Below, piece by piece: positions 17,627-27,231 of a stretch of 64,000 bases of DNA; position 1 is the stretch's first letter, and each line of letters starts with the position of its first letter. The notes below the pieces were generated by a model. That model was not told the DNA's origin. It did not search any database and worked only from the letters and a program-made list of their open reading frames with translations. The position numbers were made by a program, and so were the translations under genes. The stretch lies in NCBI GenBank assembly GCA_018817385.1, contig JAHIUA010000043.1, positions 62,001-126,000 on the forward strand. Reading direction: 5' to 3'. Source of the DNA: Pseudomonadota bacterium (GTDB lineage Bacteria; Desulfobacterota; Desulfobulbia; Desulfobulbales; Desulfocapsaceae).

Positions 17627-17675
17627 GCATTTCCTCCGGAAAAAATGTTACACGCCTCTTCATTTTCATAGTATA

Positions 17676-17693
17676 TTGTCATGAAAGTGACAA
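17676..17693. promoter_or_regulatory. Inverted repeat in the pilT-ilvD divergent region
   Basis: TTGTCA-N6-TGACAA is a perfect dyad lying midway between the divergent pilT-like and ilvD genes, with an AT-rich stretch following. It is a candidate operator; no regulator is identified. Confidence 0.45.
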
Positions 17694-17741
17694 GGGAATC
17701 AATATTTTTTTATTAATTAACTATAGATAGGGTGAACGTAT

Positions 17742-19580
17742 ATGACAAATCCTCTACGCAGTGCCACCACCACTGAGGGTCGAAGAATGGCTGGAGCCCG
17801 TAGTCTCTGGCGGGCTAACGGGATGACGGAAGAGCAGTTTGGCAAACCGATTATCGCAATCGTGAATTCTTTTACCCAGTTTGTTCCTGGCCATGTCCAT
17901 CTTCATGAAATTGGCCAGCACCTGAAAAAGCGGATTGCGGAACTGGGCTGTTTTGCTGCCGAATTCAATACCATTGCCGTTGATGACGGCATTGCCATGG
18001 GACACGCAGGGATGCTCTATTCACTGCCATCTCGAGAACTTATTGCCGACAGTGTAGAGTATATGTGTAACGCCCATACCGTGGATGCCATGATTTGTAT
18101 CAGTAACTGTGATAAAATCACCCCGGGCATGCTTATGGCTGCCATGCGTCTCAATATTCCCGCTATTTTTGTCTCTGGTGGGCCCATGGAAGCAGGTGTG
18201 GACGGCGACAAGCGTTATGATCTTGTGGATGCCATGGTCATGGCCGCCGATCAGTCGGTCAGTGATGCAGAGGTCAGCGTTGTTGAACGCTGCGCTTGTC
18301 CTACCTGCGGTTCCTGCTCCGGAATGTTCACAGCCAATTCCATGAATTCCCTGAATGAGGCCCTGGGTATGGCTCTTCCCGGTAATGGGACTATTGTTGC
18401 CACCCACGGAAACCGGTTTCAACTCTTCGAAAGGGCGGCAAAGCGAATTGTTGAGATGGCCGATGCCTGGTATACCCATGGTGATGGTTCTGTCCTGCCC
18501 AGAGGGATAGCTACCCGGGCGGCCTTCCTCAATGCCATGACCCTTGATATCGCCATGGGCGGGTCCACCAATACGGTCTTGCACCTCCTGGCCATTGCCA
18601 ACGCGGCAGAGGTCGATTTTACCATGGCGGATATTGATGCCCTTTCCCGGAAGATTCCCAATCTGTGCAAGGTCGCTCCGTCTTCTCACTATCACATGGA
18701 AGATGTGAATCGTGCCGGTGGCATTGTCGCTATTCTTGGAGAGCTGAATCGGGCAGGCTTGATTGCCAGTGATGTCAGCCGGGTGGAAGGGGAGAGCCTG
18801 AAAGAAATTCTTGAAAAATGGGACATCAGGGGAGAGGGGTGTACTGAGGAGGCCCGCCAGCTGTATCTCAGTGCTCCGGCCCAGAGGGGACGGAACCTGG
18901 TGATGGGATCGCAGCAGGCTATGTACACAGAAGCGGATCTGGATCGTAGCAAGGGCTGTATTCGTGACCTGGAACACTGCTATAATAGGGATGGTGGTCT
19001 GGCGGTCCTCTATGGCAATATTGCCGAGGACGGTTGTGTCGTCAAAACTGCCGGCGTCGATCCCTCGGTTTTTCATTTTACCGGCACAGCCAAGGTGTTC
19101 TCTTCCCAGGACGCTGCCTGTGATGCCATCCTTGATGGCAGTATCAAGGCAGGTGATGTCGTAATTATCCGTTACGAAGGCCCCAAAGGTGGGCCTGGGA
19201 TGCAGGAGATGCTCTATCCCACATCATATCTCAAGTCGGTTCATCTCGGTAAAGAGTGTGCTTTGATTACAGATGGGCGCTTTTCCGGGGGAACCTCCGG
19301 TCTTTCAATTGGCCATGTCTCTCCGGAGGCGGCTGCCGGCGGTGCCATCGGTCTGGTGGAAGATGGGGATCAGGTCGAAATCGATATTCCGGGACGAAAG
19401 ATCAACGTCCTTATCTCCGCTGAAGCGCTGGAACAGCGGCGGCGGCAGGAGATGGAAAAGGGGAAAAAGGCCTTTTGTCCTGTCGGCCGTCATCGCCCCT
19501 TGTCGCAGGCCCTGAGGGCCTATGCTCTGCTGGCCGCTTCAGCAGACAAAGGGGCGGTCAGAGTTCTGCCTGAGGAGTAG
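17742..19580 (+). CDS. ilvD: Dihydroxy-acid dehydratase
   Basis: 612 residues, the normal length of the E. coli-type enzyme. It dehydrates 2,3-dihydroxy-isovalerate and -methylvalerate in valine, isoleucine, leucine and pantothenate synthesis and uses an Fe-S cluster. Cluster cysteines are visible in [10 protein letters not shown] and [17 protein letters not shown]; the carbamylated-lysine region [13 protein letters not shown] and the C-terminal [12 protein letters not shown] are present. AGGGTGA precedes the ATG. No ilvB/ilvC neighbours are present, so it is an isolated biosynthetic gene here. Confidence 0.97.
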   Translation: MTNPLRSATTTEGRRMAGARSLWRANGMTEEQFGKPIIAIVNSFTQFVPGHVHLHEIGQHLKKRIAELGCFAAEFNTIAVDDGIAMGHAGMLYSLPSRELIADSVEYMCNAHTVDAMICISNCDKITPGMLMAAMRLNIPAIFVSGGPMEAGVDGDKRYDLVDAMVMAADQSVSDAEVSVVERCACPTCGSCSGMFTANSMNSLNEALGMALPGNGTIVATHGNRFQLFERAAKRIVEMADAWYTHGDGSVLPRGIATRAAFLNAMTLDIAMGGSTNTVLHLLAIANAAEVDFTMADIDALSRKIPNLCKVAPSSHYHMEDVNRAGGIVAILGELNRAGLIASDVSRVEGESLKEILEKWDIRGEGCTEEARQLYLSAPAQRGRNLVMGSQQAMYTEADLDRSKGCIRDLEHCYNRDGGLAVLYGNIAEDGCVVKTAGVDPSVFHFTGTAKVFSSQDAACDAILDGSIKAGDVVIIRYEGPKGGPGMQEMLYPTSYLKSVHLGKECALITDGRFSGGTSGLSIGHVSPEAAAGGAIGLVEDGDQVEIDIPGRKINVLISAEALEQRRRQEMEKGKKAFCPVGRHRPLSQALRAYALLAASADKGAVRVLPEE

Positions 19581-19951
19581 AGGGGGGGCTTTACAATGCC
19601 TTGAGTGAGAAGTGAATCTGTTACTCGATGTCTGCTTAGAGGAGGTTGTTTGGCAGTCTCACAGGCTCACTCTTCTCCCCTAACTCCTCGTTACCATAAT
19701 GATAATTTACGGAATATCAAATAGATGCATTGAAGGACGTTTCCTGTCGGGTACCTGGAGGGCCATTTGTGGGTGCCATGGCTGAGATGGAATCTATCGG
19801 CCATGGAGAGCCATTAACAAGCTTGTCTGTGTCTGTCCGTCTTTTTTGTGCATAATGATATTGACACATGTCTATATCTTCTGTAAATTAATTTTATTAT
19901 TATGCCACTGAGGGATTTGTTTTTAATATATTTTTTTGCGAGGGTGATGTT
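19581..19951. other. Intergenic between ilvD and coiled-coil gene
   Basis: No open frame with a ribosome binding site. Apart from the sigma-70 promoter near its 3' end, I see only a weak pairing between TGAGTGAGAAG and CTCACTCTTCTC that might act as a terminator without a T-run. Confidence 0.5.
19861..19889 (+). promoter_or_regulatory. Sigma-70 promoter of the coiled-coil gene
   Basis: A perfect -35 TTGACA, a 17-base spacer and TAAATT as -10 lie about 60 bases ahead of the ATG at 19952. Confidence 0.65.
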
Positions 19952-20776
19952 ATGAGTAAAACTCAGGTTATCATTGCCTTGGTTGTTCTCTGTTTACTGG
20001 GAATAATCTGGGGCTCGGTTCAGGACAAAAAAAGCCAAGGCTTGGAAAAAGAGTTGGAGGCTTTAAAAGGGCAGTTGACTACGACTGCACCGGGAGCTGA
20101 CGAGGCAACAATCAGCCAGGCGGATCTCGAAGGGCTTCAGGCTCAGAATAAAGGATTGCTGGAAGACACTGCAATCTTAAAGCAAACTATTGTTGATCAG
20201 CAGGCAGGAATTTCAGGGTTGCAGCAGCAACTGGCAGAGGCTGTAAAGAACTCACAGGCAGCAGAGATGCTTCAGGCTCAGTTGACTAAACGTACAGCTG
20301 ATGTGAAAAAGCTTATGGGAACTATTGCCACCATCAAGGCCGAACTTGAGGATAAAGTTGCTGCCCTGGCAGCAGCAGAAGAGACGCAGCGTGGACTGGA
20401 AGAGGTGAAAAACACCTTGGCCAATACTGTGGATGAATACAGTGCCAAGAGCCAAAAACTTTCAGCAGAGGTTGAAGAATACGGACTGCGTGTCCGTTCT
20501 TTGGAAAAGGCTCTGGAAGAGAGGACAAAGCTCCTGCTCAGCAATCAGGAAGAACTGGCTCGGACCAAGTTGAACATGAATGTCCTGCTCTCTAAGATAG
20601 GAGCCCAGAACAACTCACTGGCCATCCTTGAAGAGACTCGTGTCGCTTTGACCAAGGAACTGGCAGAGAAGTTTTCGACCATCGAGGATCTTGAGCGTCA
20701 ACTCAGTGCCCAGGTCACCGTTGAAACGGTGATTGAAGGCCAGGGTCACGCTGAGGAAGCTCCTGCTCAGCACTGA
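19952..20776 (+). CDS. Membrane-anchored coiled-coil protein
   Basis: 274 residues: one N-terminal membrane helix (TQVIIALVVLCLLGIIWGSV, about 4-23) followed by an almost unbroken coiled coil from about residue 28 to 255, with heptad Leu/Ala spacing and many Gln, Glu and Lys. The helix is probably an uncleaved anchor, so the rod would project into the periplasm (inference). Long exported rods of this sort act as envelope spacers or scaffolds. I recognise no specific family. It has its own sigma-70 promoter and a strong terminator, so it is a single-gene unit. Confidence 0.82.
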   Translation: MSKTQVIIALVVLCLLGIIWGSVQDKKSQGLEKELEALKGQLTTTAPGADEATISQADLEGLQAQNKGLLEDTAILKQTIVDQQAGISGLQQQLAEAVKNSQAAEMLQAQLTKRTADVKKLMGTIATIKAELEDKVAALAAAEETQRGLEEVKNTLANTVDEYSAKSQKLSAEVEEYGLRVRSLEKALEERTKLLLSNQEELARTKLNMNVLLSKIGAQNNSLAILEETRVALTKELAEKFSTIEDLERQLSAQVTVETVIEGQGHAEEAPAQH

Positions 20777-20795
20777 TTTCTTTTCTCTTACAAGT

Positions 20796-20837
20796 AAAAG
20801 GCTGATCATGTCCTGACGGGCATGATCAGCCTTTTTT
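20796..20837 (+). terminator. Strong intrinsic terminator
   Basis: AAAAGGCTGATCATG and its complete complement form a 15-bp stem over a 10-base loop, with the T-run at the base of the 3' arm. The following 256 bases to the LysR gene hold nothing I can identify. Confidence 0.96.
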
Positions 20838-21093
20838 GTTTAGGGCTCACCCAACATAAAGAGCATTCTGCCATCCCCACTCAAGATGGAGCAAAGCGAT
20901 TGTTAGTGCTATAAGCCTCGACATGAGCCTGCTGGTTGTCTCCGATAAAATCATGTTTCGAACTGTTCATAGTTTCCCCTTCCCATCTCTACTGATCTCC
21001 CTTTACGTAAGCCCTCAGCCAGCTAACTCTATAGGGTCAAGTGACCTGAGAGATGAAATCTGGTCTCGATTTTCTGTCTGATGACCTCACTGC

Positions 21094-21975
21094 TTATGTC
21101 AAACTCTCGATAAAGGCCTTGCAGAGCGGTGAGAGGCTGAGCTTCTTGCGGGTGATCAGGTAAAATGGACGTTGTATTTGTATGCCGTTAATGGCAACGG
21201 TCGCCAGGGCTCCGGAGCGGATGTCTTCCTCAACGGCACGGGAAGAAAGAATAGCAACGCCGATTCCTGCCTTCACTGCCTCTCGAATGGCTTCGGTGCT
21301 TCCAATTTCAGCGACTATTTTTCTTTTCGCCGGATTCAGTCCATGTTTTTCAAGGAGTTCTTCTGTTACCAGCCGGGTTCCTGAGGAGTGGTCACGGATA
21401 ATGAAGTCGACTTCAAGCAGTTGTTTCAGGCTGATCTCTTTTTTTCCCGCCCAAGGATGTGTTGTTGGAACGGCAATGATGAGATCATCCTGAAAGAGTT
21501 GTTGCCAGGAGAGCCCAGGCTCTTTCCATCTGGCTCCCACCACGCCCATCTCCAGTTCTCCGGAGAGGATCTCCGCGCCAATGGTCTTGGAACCGGCAAT
21601 GCGCAGAGAAATGCTGATATTCGGGTGTTCTTTTTTGAACCTTCCAATCTCTTTAGGCAGGATATAGGTTCCGGGGATGGTCCCTGCGCCCATGCGTAAT
21701 CGTCCGCTCAGCATGCCTGCATACTGATCAAGGGCCTGTCTCGTCTCTTCCAGAAGGTGCAATGCTTTGACAGCATAGGAGTAGAGGATGGTTCCTGCCT
21801 CGGTGGGTCGTATCTCCTTGCCCAGTCGGTTCAGAAGGAGTTGTCCTGTCTCTTCTTCCAGAGAACGAATATGTTCGGAGACAGTTGGCTGAGAGAGCAG
21901 GAGTATTTCAGCTGCCCGGGTGAAACTCTTCTGTTCAATGACTTTGCAATAAACTGCAAGTTTGTGGGTATCCAT
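21094..21975 (-). CDS. LysR regulator linked to selenium metabolism
   Basis: 293 residues with an N-terminal winged helix (MDTHKLAVYCKVIEQKSFTR, then LLSQPTVSEHIRSLEEETG) and a LysR substrate-binding domain. It is divergent from yedF with 163 bases between, the arrangement known for the selenium-metabolism-associated LysR subgroup. These regulators normally bind T-N11-A dyads in the shared intergenic region and respond to a small-molecule inducer; such a dyad is present at 22036. The frame is open far upstream to 22245, but the family start is at 21975. The inducer is unknown. Confidence 0.85.
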   Translation of the reverse strand: MDTHKLAVYCKVIEQKSFTRAAEILLLSQPTVSEHIRSLEEETGQLLLNRLGKEIRPTEAGTILYSYAVKALHLLEETRQALDQYAGMLSGRLRMGAGTIPGTYILPKEIGRFKKEHPNISISLRIAGSKTIGAEILSGELEMGVVGARWKEPGLSWQQLFQDDLIIAVPTTHPWAGKKEISLKQLLEVDFIIRDHSSGTRLVTEELLEKHGLNPAKRKIVAEIGSTEAIREAVKAGIGVAILSSRAVEEDIRSGALATVAINGIQIQRPFYLITRKKLSLSPLCKAFIESLT

Positions 21976-22035
21976 TGGCGTCCTCGGATGGAAGATGGGA
22001 AGTGGATTGATAAAAGTGATGAGAATTTTCGTTAA

Positions 22036-22061
22036 ATAGTGATTACCTATTTGACTCATAG
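22036..22061. promoter_or_regulatory. Tandem LysR-type operator
   Basis: ATAG-N7-CTAT-N7-ATAG gives two overlapping dyads with an 11-base period, centred on the -35 region of the yedF promoter. Such dyads are typical LysR recognition and activation sites. Confidence 0.6.
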
Positions 22062-22079
22062 GTCCTGTCAACTTACTAT
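22051..22079 (+). promoter_or_regulatory. Sigma-70 promoter of yedF
   Basis: TTGACT, a 17-base spacer and TACTAT precede yedF by 59 bases. The -35 overlaps the LysR dyad array. Confidence 0.6.
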
Positions 22080-22138
22080 GTTTTGAGTTTCTTTCACAGT
22101 GAAGAGTTACGCAATATTTAAAAGGGAAAAGGGTTGCG

Positions 22139-22753
22139 ATGAAAACACTCGACTGCAAGGGACTCAACTGTCCCGAGCCTGTCTTGCGGGCTAAGGCCTT
22201 TCTTGAGCAGGGAACAGCTGAGCCATTTATAGTTGTTGTAGACAACGAGGCTTCCAGAGAAAATGTCCTCCGTTTTGGCCGGAGTCAGGGCTGTGAGGTG
22301 CGTGTTGCTGCAGGAGGAGATGGAAGTTTTACCATTAGCCTTGTTCCCGGCCACGACCAAAGTTCCGGAGAACGCTTCGATAAGGCCGATTATGGTTGTG
22401 AACTAGGTACTGGCCGAAACATGGTCTATGTCATCTCTTCCAACAGCATGGGGCAGGGGAGTGACGAATTGGGATGGGCCCTGCTCCAGACCTATGTGAC
22501 CACCATCGCCGAGGTCTCGCCGCTTCCCTCCCATATTTTACTTTATAACGGAGGGGTAAAACTTGTCACTACCAAGGGCAAGGCCCTGGAGGCCCTGCAG
22601 GCTCTGGAAAAGAAAGGGGTGATCATCTGGTCCTGCGGCACCTGTCTTGAGTTTTTCAAGCTTGAAAAAGAACGTCAAGTGGGCAGTATTACCAATATGT
22701 ATGATATCATGTCCACCATGGCCTCAGCCGGTAAACTGGTCAGCCCCTTTTGA
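22139..22753 (+). CDS. yedF: Selenium-metabolism protein YedF (TusA-DsrE fusion)
   Basis: 204 residues: an N-terminal TusA/SirA domain (1-75) with the sulfur-carrier motif LDCKGLNCPEPV (reactive Cys11) and a C-terminal DsrE-like domain (about 95-204) that has a Cys pair in WSCGTCLEFF. Fused YedF proteins co-occur with selenocysteine and selenouridine pathways and are thought to carry selenium or sulfur. Its presence with the LysR subgroup suggests that the host makes selenoproteins, although none is encoded here. The Fe-S protein gene follows after 80 bases. Confidence 0.9.
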   Translation: MKTLDCKGLNCPEPVLRAKAFLEQGTAEPFIVVVDNEASRENVLRFGRSQGCEVRVAAGGDGSFTISLVPGHDQSSGERFDKADYGCELGTGRNMVYVISSNSMGQGSDELGWALLQTYVTTIAEVSPLPSHILLYNGGVKLVTTKGKALEALQALEKKGVIIWSCGTCLEFFKLEKERQVGSITNMYDIMSTMASAGKLVSPF

Positions 22754-22833
22754 GCTGACCACTGAAGTGTGGCCTGCGGTGGATGTTGTTGGCATAAGCA
22801 GTTTCTTCTTTCTGAAGTGGGATATCTTTGATC

Positions 22834-23964
22834 ATGGCTCAAGAAAAATATCTTCCTCCCATTGCTCGAATCGCCGAGGATTGTGTGAACTGCGGCATCT
22901 GTGTTCAGGAATGTGCCTTTCTAGAGGAGAAAGGTTCTCCTAAACACCTGGCCGAGGAATGGCTGGCTGGAAGAGGTGGGGGCTTTCCCTTTGAATGTAA
23001 TCTCTGTGGCCTGTGTCGCGGGGTATGTCCTGATGATCTCGATCCGTCAGCCATGATTCTTGCCATGCGCCGAGAATTGGTGGCTCGAGGAGAAGGTGAC
23101 TTGCGTCAGCACAGGACTCTGCGAGCCTATGAAAAACGAGGCACCTCTTCGCTCTTTTCCTGGTTTTATCTCCCTGAGAATTGTAAGACGATTTTTTTTC
23201 CAGGCTGCGCCCTGCCTGGAAGTCGTCCCCATGTCTTTACCTCCCTGTTCCAGTTGCTGCAGGAATTGCTTCCAGATCTTGGTCTCGTCTTCGACTGCTG
23301 TACGAACCCCTCTCACGATCTTGGCAATGAGGCCCATTTTAAGAAAACGTTTGGAGAATTGTGTGATATTCTCCTCCGTCACTCGGTACAAAAGGTGTTG
23401 GTGGCCTGTCCCAGCTGTTATCGGCTTTTTGAGGAACACGGGGCAGGGCTGCGTGTCGGTATGATCTATGAAGAGCTTGGCCAGGCAGGCAGAATTTTCA
23501 GGCAGGAGAGGAGGCAGGTGACCGTTCATGATCCTTGCGGAGTCCGGTTCTCGGGAAAAGTACAGGACAGTGTGCGGGAGATTTTACGACAATCAGGTCT
23601 GGAGGTGAGGGAGATGGCCCACAGCCGAGCTACCTCGTTCTGTTGCGGAGAAGGGGGGGCAGCAGGTTTTCTCCGGCCCGATTTTTCTCGGGTCTGGACT
23701 GATAAACGGGTGGCAGAGGCCAGCGCCATGCAGGTCGTCAGTTACTGTGCCGGCTGTACCAGTTCCCGTGACCGGAGGGCGGGAAGCGCTCATCTTCTTG
23801 AGCTTCTCTTGAATCCCGAATCCGCACTGGAGGGAGGGGCCAAGGTGAGCAAGGCCCCCTTTACCTATTGGAACAGGTATCGTTTGAAAAAACGTCTGCA
23901 GCGGCAGTTGCAGGGCGGAGTTTGCGGTTCCAGGCAGGAGCTGTCAGGAAAAAAAGTGTCTTGA
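22834..23964 (+). CDS. HdrB/GlpC-like Fe-S oxidoreductase with two CCG domains
   Basis: 376 residues. The N-terminus has a two-cluster ferredoxin (CVNCGICVQEC and CNLCGLCRGVC). Two cysteine-rich CCG domains follow: FFPGCALPG...FDCCTNP...ACPSC and VHDPCGVRFSG...CCGEGG...CAGC. In heterodisulfide reductase HdrB and relatives such domains bind a noncubane [4Fe-4S] cluster that works on disulfides. The normal first-domain Cys-Cys-Gly reads Cys-Cys-Thr, a small departure. It probably passes electrons to a thiol, or possibly a selenium-sulfur, substrate because it sits directly behind yedF (inference). The ATG at 22834 is weakly preceded by GTGGGAT; a TTG two codons earlier is possible. Confidence 0.82.
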   Translation: MAQEKYLPPIARIAEDCVNCGICVQECAFLEEKGSPKHLAEEWLAGRGGGFPFECNLCGLCRGVCPDDLDPSAMILAMRRELVARGEGDLRQHRTLRAYEKRGTSSLFSWFYLPENCKTIFFPGCALPGSRPHVFTSLFQLLQELLPDLGLVFDCCTNPSHDLGNEAHFKKTFGELCDILLRHSVQKVLVACPSCYRLFEEHGAGLRVGMIYEELGQAGRIFRQERRQVTVHDPCGVRFSGKVQDSVREILRQSGLEVREMAHSRATSFCCGEGGAAGFLRPDFSRVWTDKRVAEASAMQVVSYCAGCTSSRDRRAGSAHLLELLLNPESALEGGAKVSKAPFTYWNRYRLKKRLQRQLQGGVCGSRQELSGKKVS

Positions 23965-23972
23965 AAGGCTAG

Positions 23973-24626
23973 TTATTCGTCGTTGTGGTCCATAAGAATC
24001 CGGTTAACCTTGGTCCCTGCCTTCCAGAGGCCATCCACCATCTGCTCCAATTTTTTTCCCTTTAGCCGCAGAGTGAGGAGCTGCCGATCCGGGCTGAAAT
24101 TTCTCAAGACGGTGATGGCTATCAGCTCTATATCAAATTGTTTGCAGATATCGATGACCGTATAGATGGCCGAACTGTCCTTTCCAATCTCTATTTCGAC
24201 CCGTGCCCCTTCCTCACCACCACCTAAGATCTCGACAAAGGCCCTGAAGATATCTGACTCGGTGATGATCCCGACAATCTTTTGGTCTTTAAGCACCGGA
24301 ACAGCCCCTATCTTGAATTTCCGCATGAGGATAGCAATGTCTTCCAGGGGGTCCATGGGGTCGGCAGTGATGGGAGTTGTTGTCATAAACGAGGAAACCT
24401 TGGCCTGGGCTGCCAGTATCCGCTCATGCGGCTTCAGCGAAGAGTCCATGGCGGAGGGGAGTGCTTTTTGGATATCCGTTTGGCTGATGATGCCCATCAG
24501 TTTCTCAATCTCCACCACCAGCAGATGGCGGAAATTGTGTTCAGCAAGGATCGCCTGTGCCTCGGCAAGAGATGCATCCTGATCGACGCTAATGAAATCC
24601 TGCTGCATCCACAGTTTGACAAACAT
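23973..24626 (-). CDS. CBS-pair protein with ACT-like tail (AcuB type)
   Basis: 217 residues: two CBS domains (residues about 1-60 and 75-135, both ending in the ...IVGIITESDIFRAF pattern) and a C-terminal domain of about 75 residues (VEIEIGKDSSAIYTVIDICK) with the alternation of an ACT domain. This is the layout of AcuB-like proteins. It likely senses adenine nucleotides and perhaps a small ligand. An excellent AAGGAGGAAAAACA sits ahead of the ATG at 24626. It lies 13 bases downstream of the FapA-like gene, so both are probably one transcript. Confidence 0.83.
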   Translation of the reverse strand: MFVKLWMQQDFISVDQDASLAEAQAILAEHNFRHLLVVEIEKLMGIISQTDIQKALPSAMDSSLKPHERILAAQAKVSSFMTTTPITADPMDPLEDIAILMRKFKIGAVPVLKDQKIVGIITESDIFRAFVEILGGGEEGARVEIEIGKDSSAIYTVIDICKQFDIELIAITVLRNFSPDRQLLTLRLKGKKLEQMVDGLWKAGTKVNRILMDHNDE

Positions 24627-24639
24627 TGTTTTTCCTCCT

Positions 24640-26304
24640 TTATAAATCGGTTGCAATGAGGGTGTTTCCATCATTGCTGAGCAGGAAACGGATGGCTTTG
24701 AGATCCTGTTCCACCGTTTTGCAGGCCTTGCCGATCTGCAGGTGTGTTCCGGCAAAAATAGTGTTGTGGACGATGATCGAAATTCCCCTGAGATATTTCA
24801 AGCCAATCTCAGGTTCATCGAGACTGGTTCCGGGCGCGAGGTTGAGTTTGTGGAGGTTATAGTTCATGGTACGAATGGATTCTTGCAGCGCCTGACGGTG
24901 TGGCCCTTTCGTTTGTTGTCCGTGGCGCTGCAGCCAGAGCTGGAGCTCCTTTTCAAGAGTATGCAGCTGGGAGTGCAGTTGGATGTAACGAACATAGCGC
25001 TCCGGTTCTATACCGGCACCAAGGAGGGTTGGAGGGGCATTGCTTGAGCCCACCGATCCCAGGCTGATGCTGCCGCCGCTCAAGAGCAGGCCGGCCATGA
25101 TCTGACTATCTTCGTGGCCGTGGATGTCTCCATCGGCCATGATTTCGGAGTAATATGCCTGTTTGCGGATGATTACTCGGCCTCCACTCCTGAGATGTCC
25201 CAGTTCCATGAAGAGGAAATCTGCATCTCCCCGTACCTGGATCTTACTGTCCTTGCCGATGATTCCTTCTTTGATAATGAGATTCCCCTGGCAATGGATA
25301 GAGGCGGATCTGACACTACCGTTGATCAAGAGGTCTCCAAGGGTATGGACCTCAAAACCGGAAAGGACGGAACCGCTGATTTCAACGGCATCTTTTGATT
25401 CAATATTGCCGGTACTGAAATCAATATCGCCGGAGATAATCTGTTTGGCACAGACCTTAATACTGTTTTCATTGACCAGAGAGAGAATACCGGAGCGGAG
25501 AGCCCGAATGACACCATTGGCCTCATCATATTCTGCATCTTCGGAAACAGTAACGGGAATGTCCTTTCCTGCCTGTTGGGGGATCTCTGCTCCGAGAACA
25601 TTGATCCCAGGAGTACCAGCAGTAGCCGGGATTTTCGTGGCAATGACCTGCCCTTCTTTGACCCCCACGAACATCTTCCGTTCCCGAAAGTCGATTTTTC
25701 CGTTTCCCAGGATCTTTCCGGGAAATGGCCCTATTTCAATATCAAAGCGAAGAAAGCTGTCTCTGCCATCCAGCGGAAGAATGCCCCTGGCCACGGTCTG
25801 GGCCGAGAGGACTGCCTGTTCGTGATCACATCGGTGCACAAGCTCCTGGAGGTACTTCGAATCAAGACCAACCTGTATGCCGTTATCTCTCAGAATCTCA
25901 AAAAGGCGTTCGCCTGTCAGGTTGTGGCCGCCGGGAACAGATGGATAGAGGGTAATGGCTGCCTCCATCTTGTCTTCTGCTATGGAGAGAAGAGGAATCA
26001 GTGACACCGAGAGGGTCTCCGTATCAGCCCCCCTTTGTCTGGAGAGGAAGGGATAACCGTCAACAGTGGCCGCAAGACTGGTATTGTCTGCCGATAAAAC
26101 AGTATGGGGTCCTTCCAGGAGGGTGTTTTTTCGAGGGGAGGCGGTTGTTTTCTTGACCAGATTTACCAGGCACTGATCCTTTCGAACCAGCTCGGCGGAC
26201 TCAAAAGAAGGGCTTTCCTCCTTATCATTGCTGATGATCCCGGTGCGGAAGAGGATGTCCGGGCAAAGGTGCTGGGAATCAGAAGAGGGGAAGGGGGCAG
26301 TCAC
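24640..26304 (-). CDS. FapA/DUF342 family polymer protein
   Basis: 554 residues starting at GTG just after the stop of the upstream gene. The central 300 residues form the FapA right-handed beta-helix, with successive ISGSVLSGFEVHTLGDLLI and VNGSVRSASIHCQGNLIIK-like rungs, and the last 120 residues are a coiled-coil cap. FapA proteins are widespread in motile bacteria; in Vibrio one controls glucose-dependent flagellar signals, but the general function is poorly known. A PilZ gene and a PilT-type gene elsewhere in the window point to surface behaviour (inference). The first 100 residues show no recognisable domain. Confidence 0.85.
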   Translation of the reverse strand: MTAPFPSSDSQHLCPDILFRTGIISNDKEESPSFESAELVRKDQCLVNLVKKTTASPRKNTLLEGPHTVLSADNTSLAATVDGYPFLSRQRGADTETLSVSLIPLLSIAEDKMEAAITLYPSVPGGHNLTGERLFEILRDNGIQVGLDSKYLQELVHRCDHEQAVLSAQTVARGILPLDGRDSFLRFDIEIGPFPGKILGNGKIDFRERKMFVGVKEGQVIATKIPATAGTPGINVLGAEIPQQAGKDIPVTVSEDAEYDEANGVIRALRSGILSLVNENSIKVCAKQIISGDIDFSTGNIESKDAVEISGSVLSGFEVHTLGDLLINGSVRSASIHCQGNLIIKEGIIGKDSKIQVRGDADFLFMELGHLRSGGRVIIRKQAYYSEIMADGDIHGHEDSQIMAGLLLSGGSISLGSVGSSNAPPTLLGAGIEPERYVRYIQLHSQLHTLEKELQLWLQRHGQQTKGPHRQALQESIRTMNYNLHKLNLAPGTSLDEPEIGLKYLRGISIIVHNTIFAGTHLQIGKACKTVEQDLKAIRFLLSNDGNTLIATDL

Positions 26305-26316
26305 GAATAGCTCATA

Positions 26317-27231
26317 TTAGATCGGTCGGATAAGGGCCTTCAACCAGGTGCGGCAGGCTGCCAGTTGTTTTCTTTTGAGGAGTATGGAAAATATTTGCGA
26401 GGCTGCTTCAGCGAAGCTCATGCACTTTGCCTGGTGTATCTTTCTGCAATAGAGGAGGTGAAATCCAGCAGAACTTTCGACAACAGGACTTATTTCTCCG
26501 GGGCGTAGGCTAAAAAGGACCCTGTCCAGTTCCTCGCACAGTTCCCCGGCCTTGATGCTACCGAGATCGCCTCCGTCTATGTTGATGCTGAATCGTGAAT
26601 AGCATTTTGCCTCCTGACTGAAATTTTCTGGATTACGGCAAAGCCTGTGACGGATGGCAGTTGCCTGCTCCAGTGCCGGATCAGTCAGGTTTGGGGAGGA
26701 GGGATCGGAAAAAAACAGGAGATGGTCAACACTGCGCCGTTCCGGTTCCATAAAGCTGTCTTTATGGTGGCGAAAATATTCTCGTATCTAAAATGGATCG
26801 ACAGACTGGACGCTGGATGCTACTTGCGTCAGCACGGCTTCCACCCTGAGATCATTGTTCAGGGCGGTGAGATAATCAGTATAAGAGAGTCCATTTTCCC
26901 GGAGCAGGGTATGAAAGTCCATTTTTTCACGATATTCGCCAATAATTGTCTCCATTGTTCGCAGGAGGACAGGCTCGGGTACGACGACGTAACAGGCCTC
27001 ATCGGAAGAGAGAATGAGTTGATGGAGGAGCATTTCCTGGCTGGCCAGCTGATAGGTGCAAAGATATTCCTTCTCAGTCAGCTCGCTTGAGTTTTTTTGA
27101 TAGTCGATCATAGCGAACTTCATAAGGTGGAAAGAAAGTGCCGGCGTAATCTTGGTTGGTTTTTTTCCCGCAAACATAGGCGTCTCAATGGTGGAAGTCT
27201 GACCACAATCAACATCCTCATTTTTATTCAT
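26317..27231 (-). pseudogene. NifM-like parvulin isomerase, interrupted by an in-frame amber codon
   Basis: Minus-strand frame from the ATG at 27231 codes for a NifM/SurA-like N-terminal region (ITPALSFHLMKFAMIDY through LRVEAVLTQV) and ends at TAG (26788-26790). The same frame resumes at once, IREYFRHHKDSFMEPERRSV, and continues into a PpiC rotamase domain (GDLGSIKAGEL...PVVESSAGFHLLYCRKI) to 26317. Parvulins of this type have a SVT-x-x-(E/D)-(V/I)-R-x-Y-(Y/F) segment at exactly this point, so the stop replaces one residue and nothing else is missing. It is a fresh nonsense mutation, a sequencing error, or a read-through codon. NifM assists nitrogenase Fe protein folding, but no nif genes are nearby, so a general parvulin role is possible. 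Confidence 0.8.

Noticed and set aside
26788-26790. Selenocysteine insertion at the interrupted NifM-like gene
   Set aside because: The codon is TAG, not TGA, and no SECIS-like hairpin follows. YedF elsewhere does not change this.
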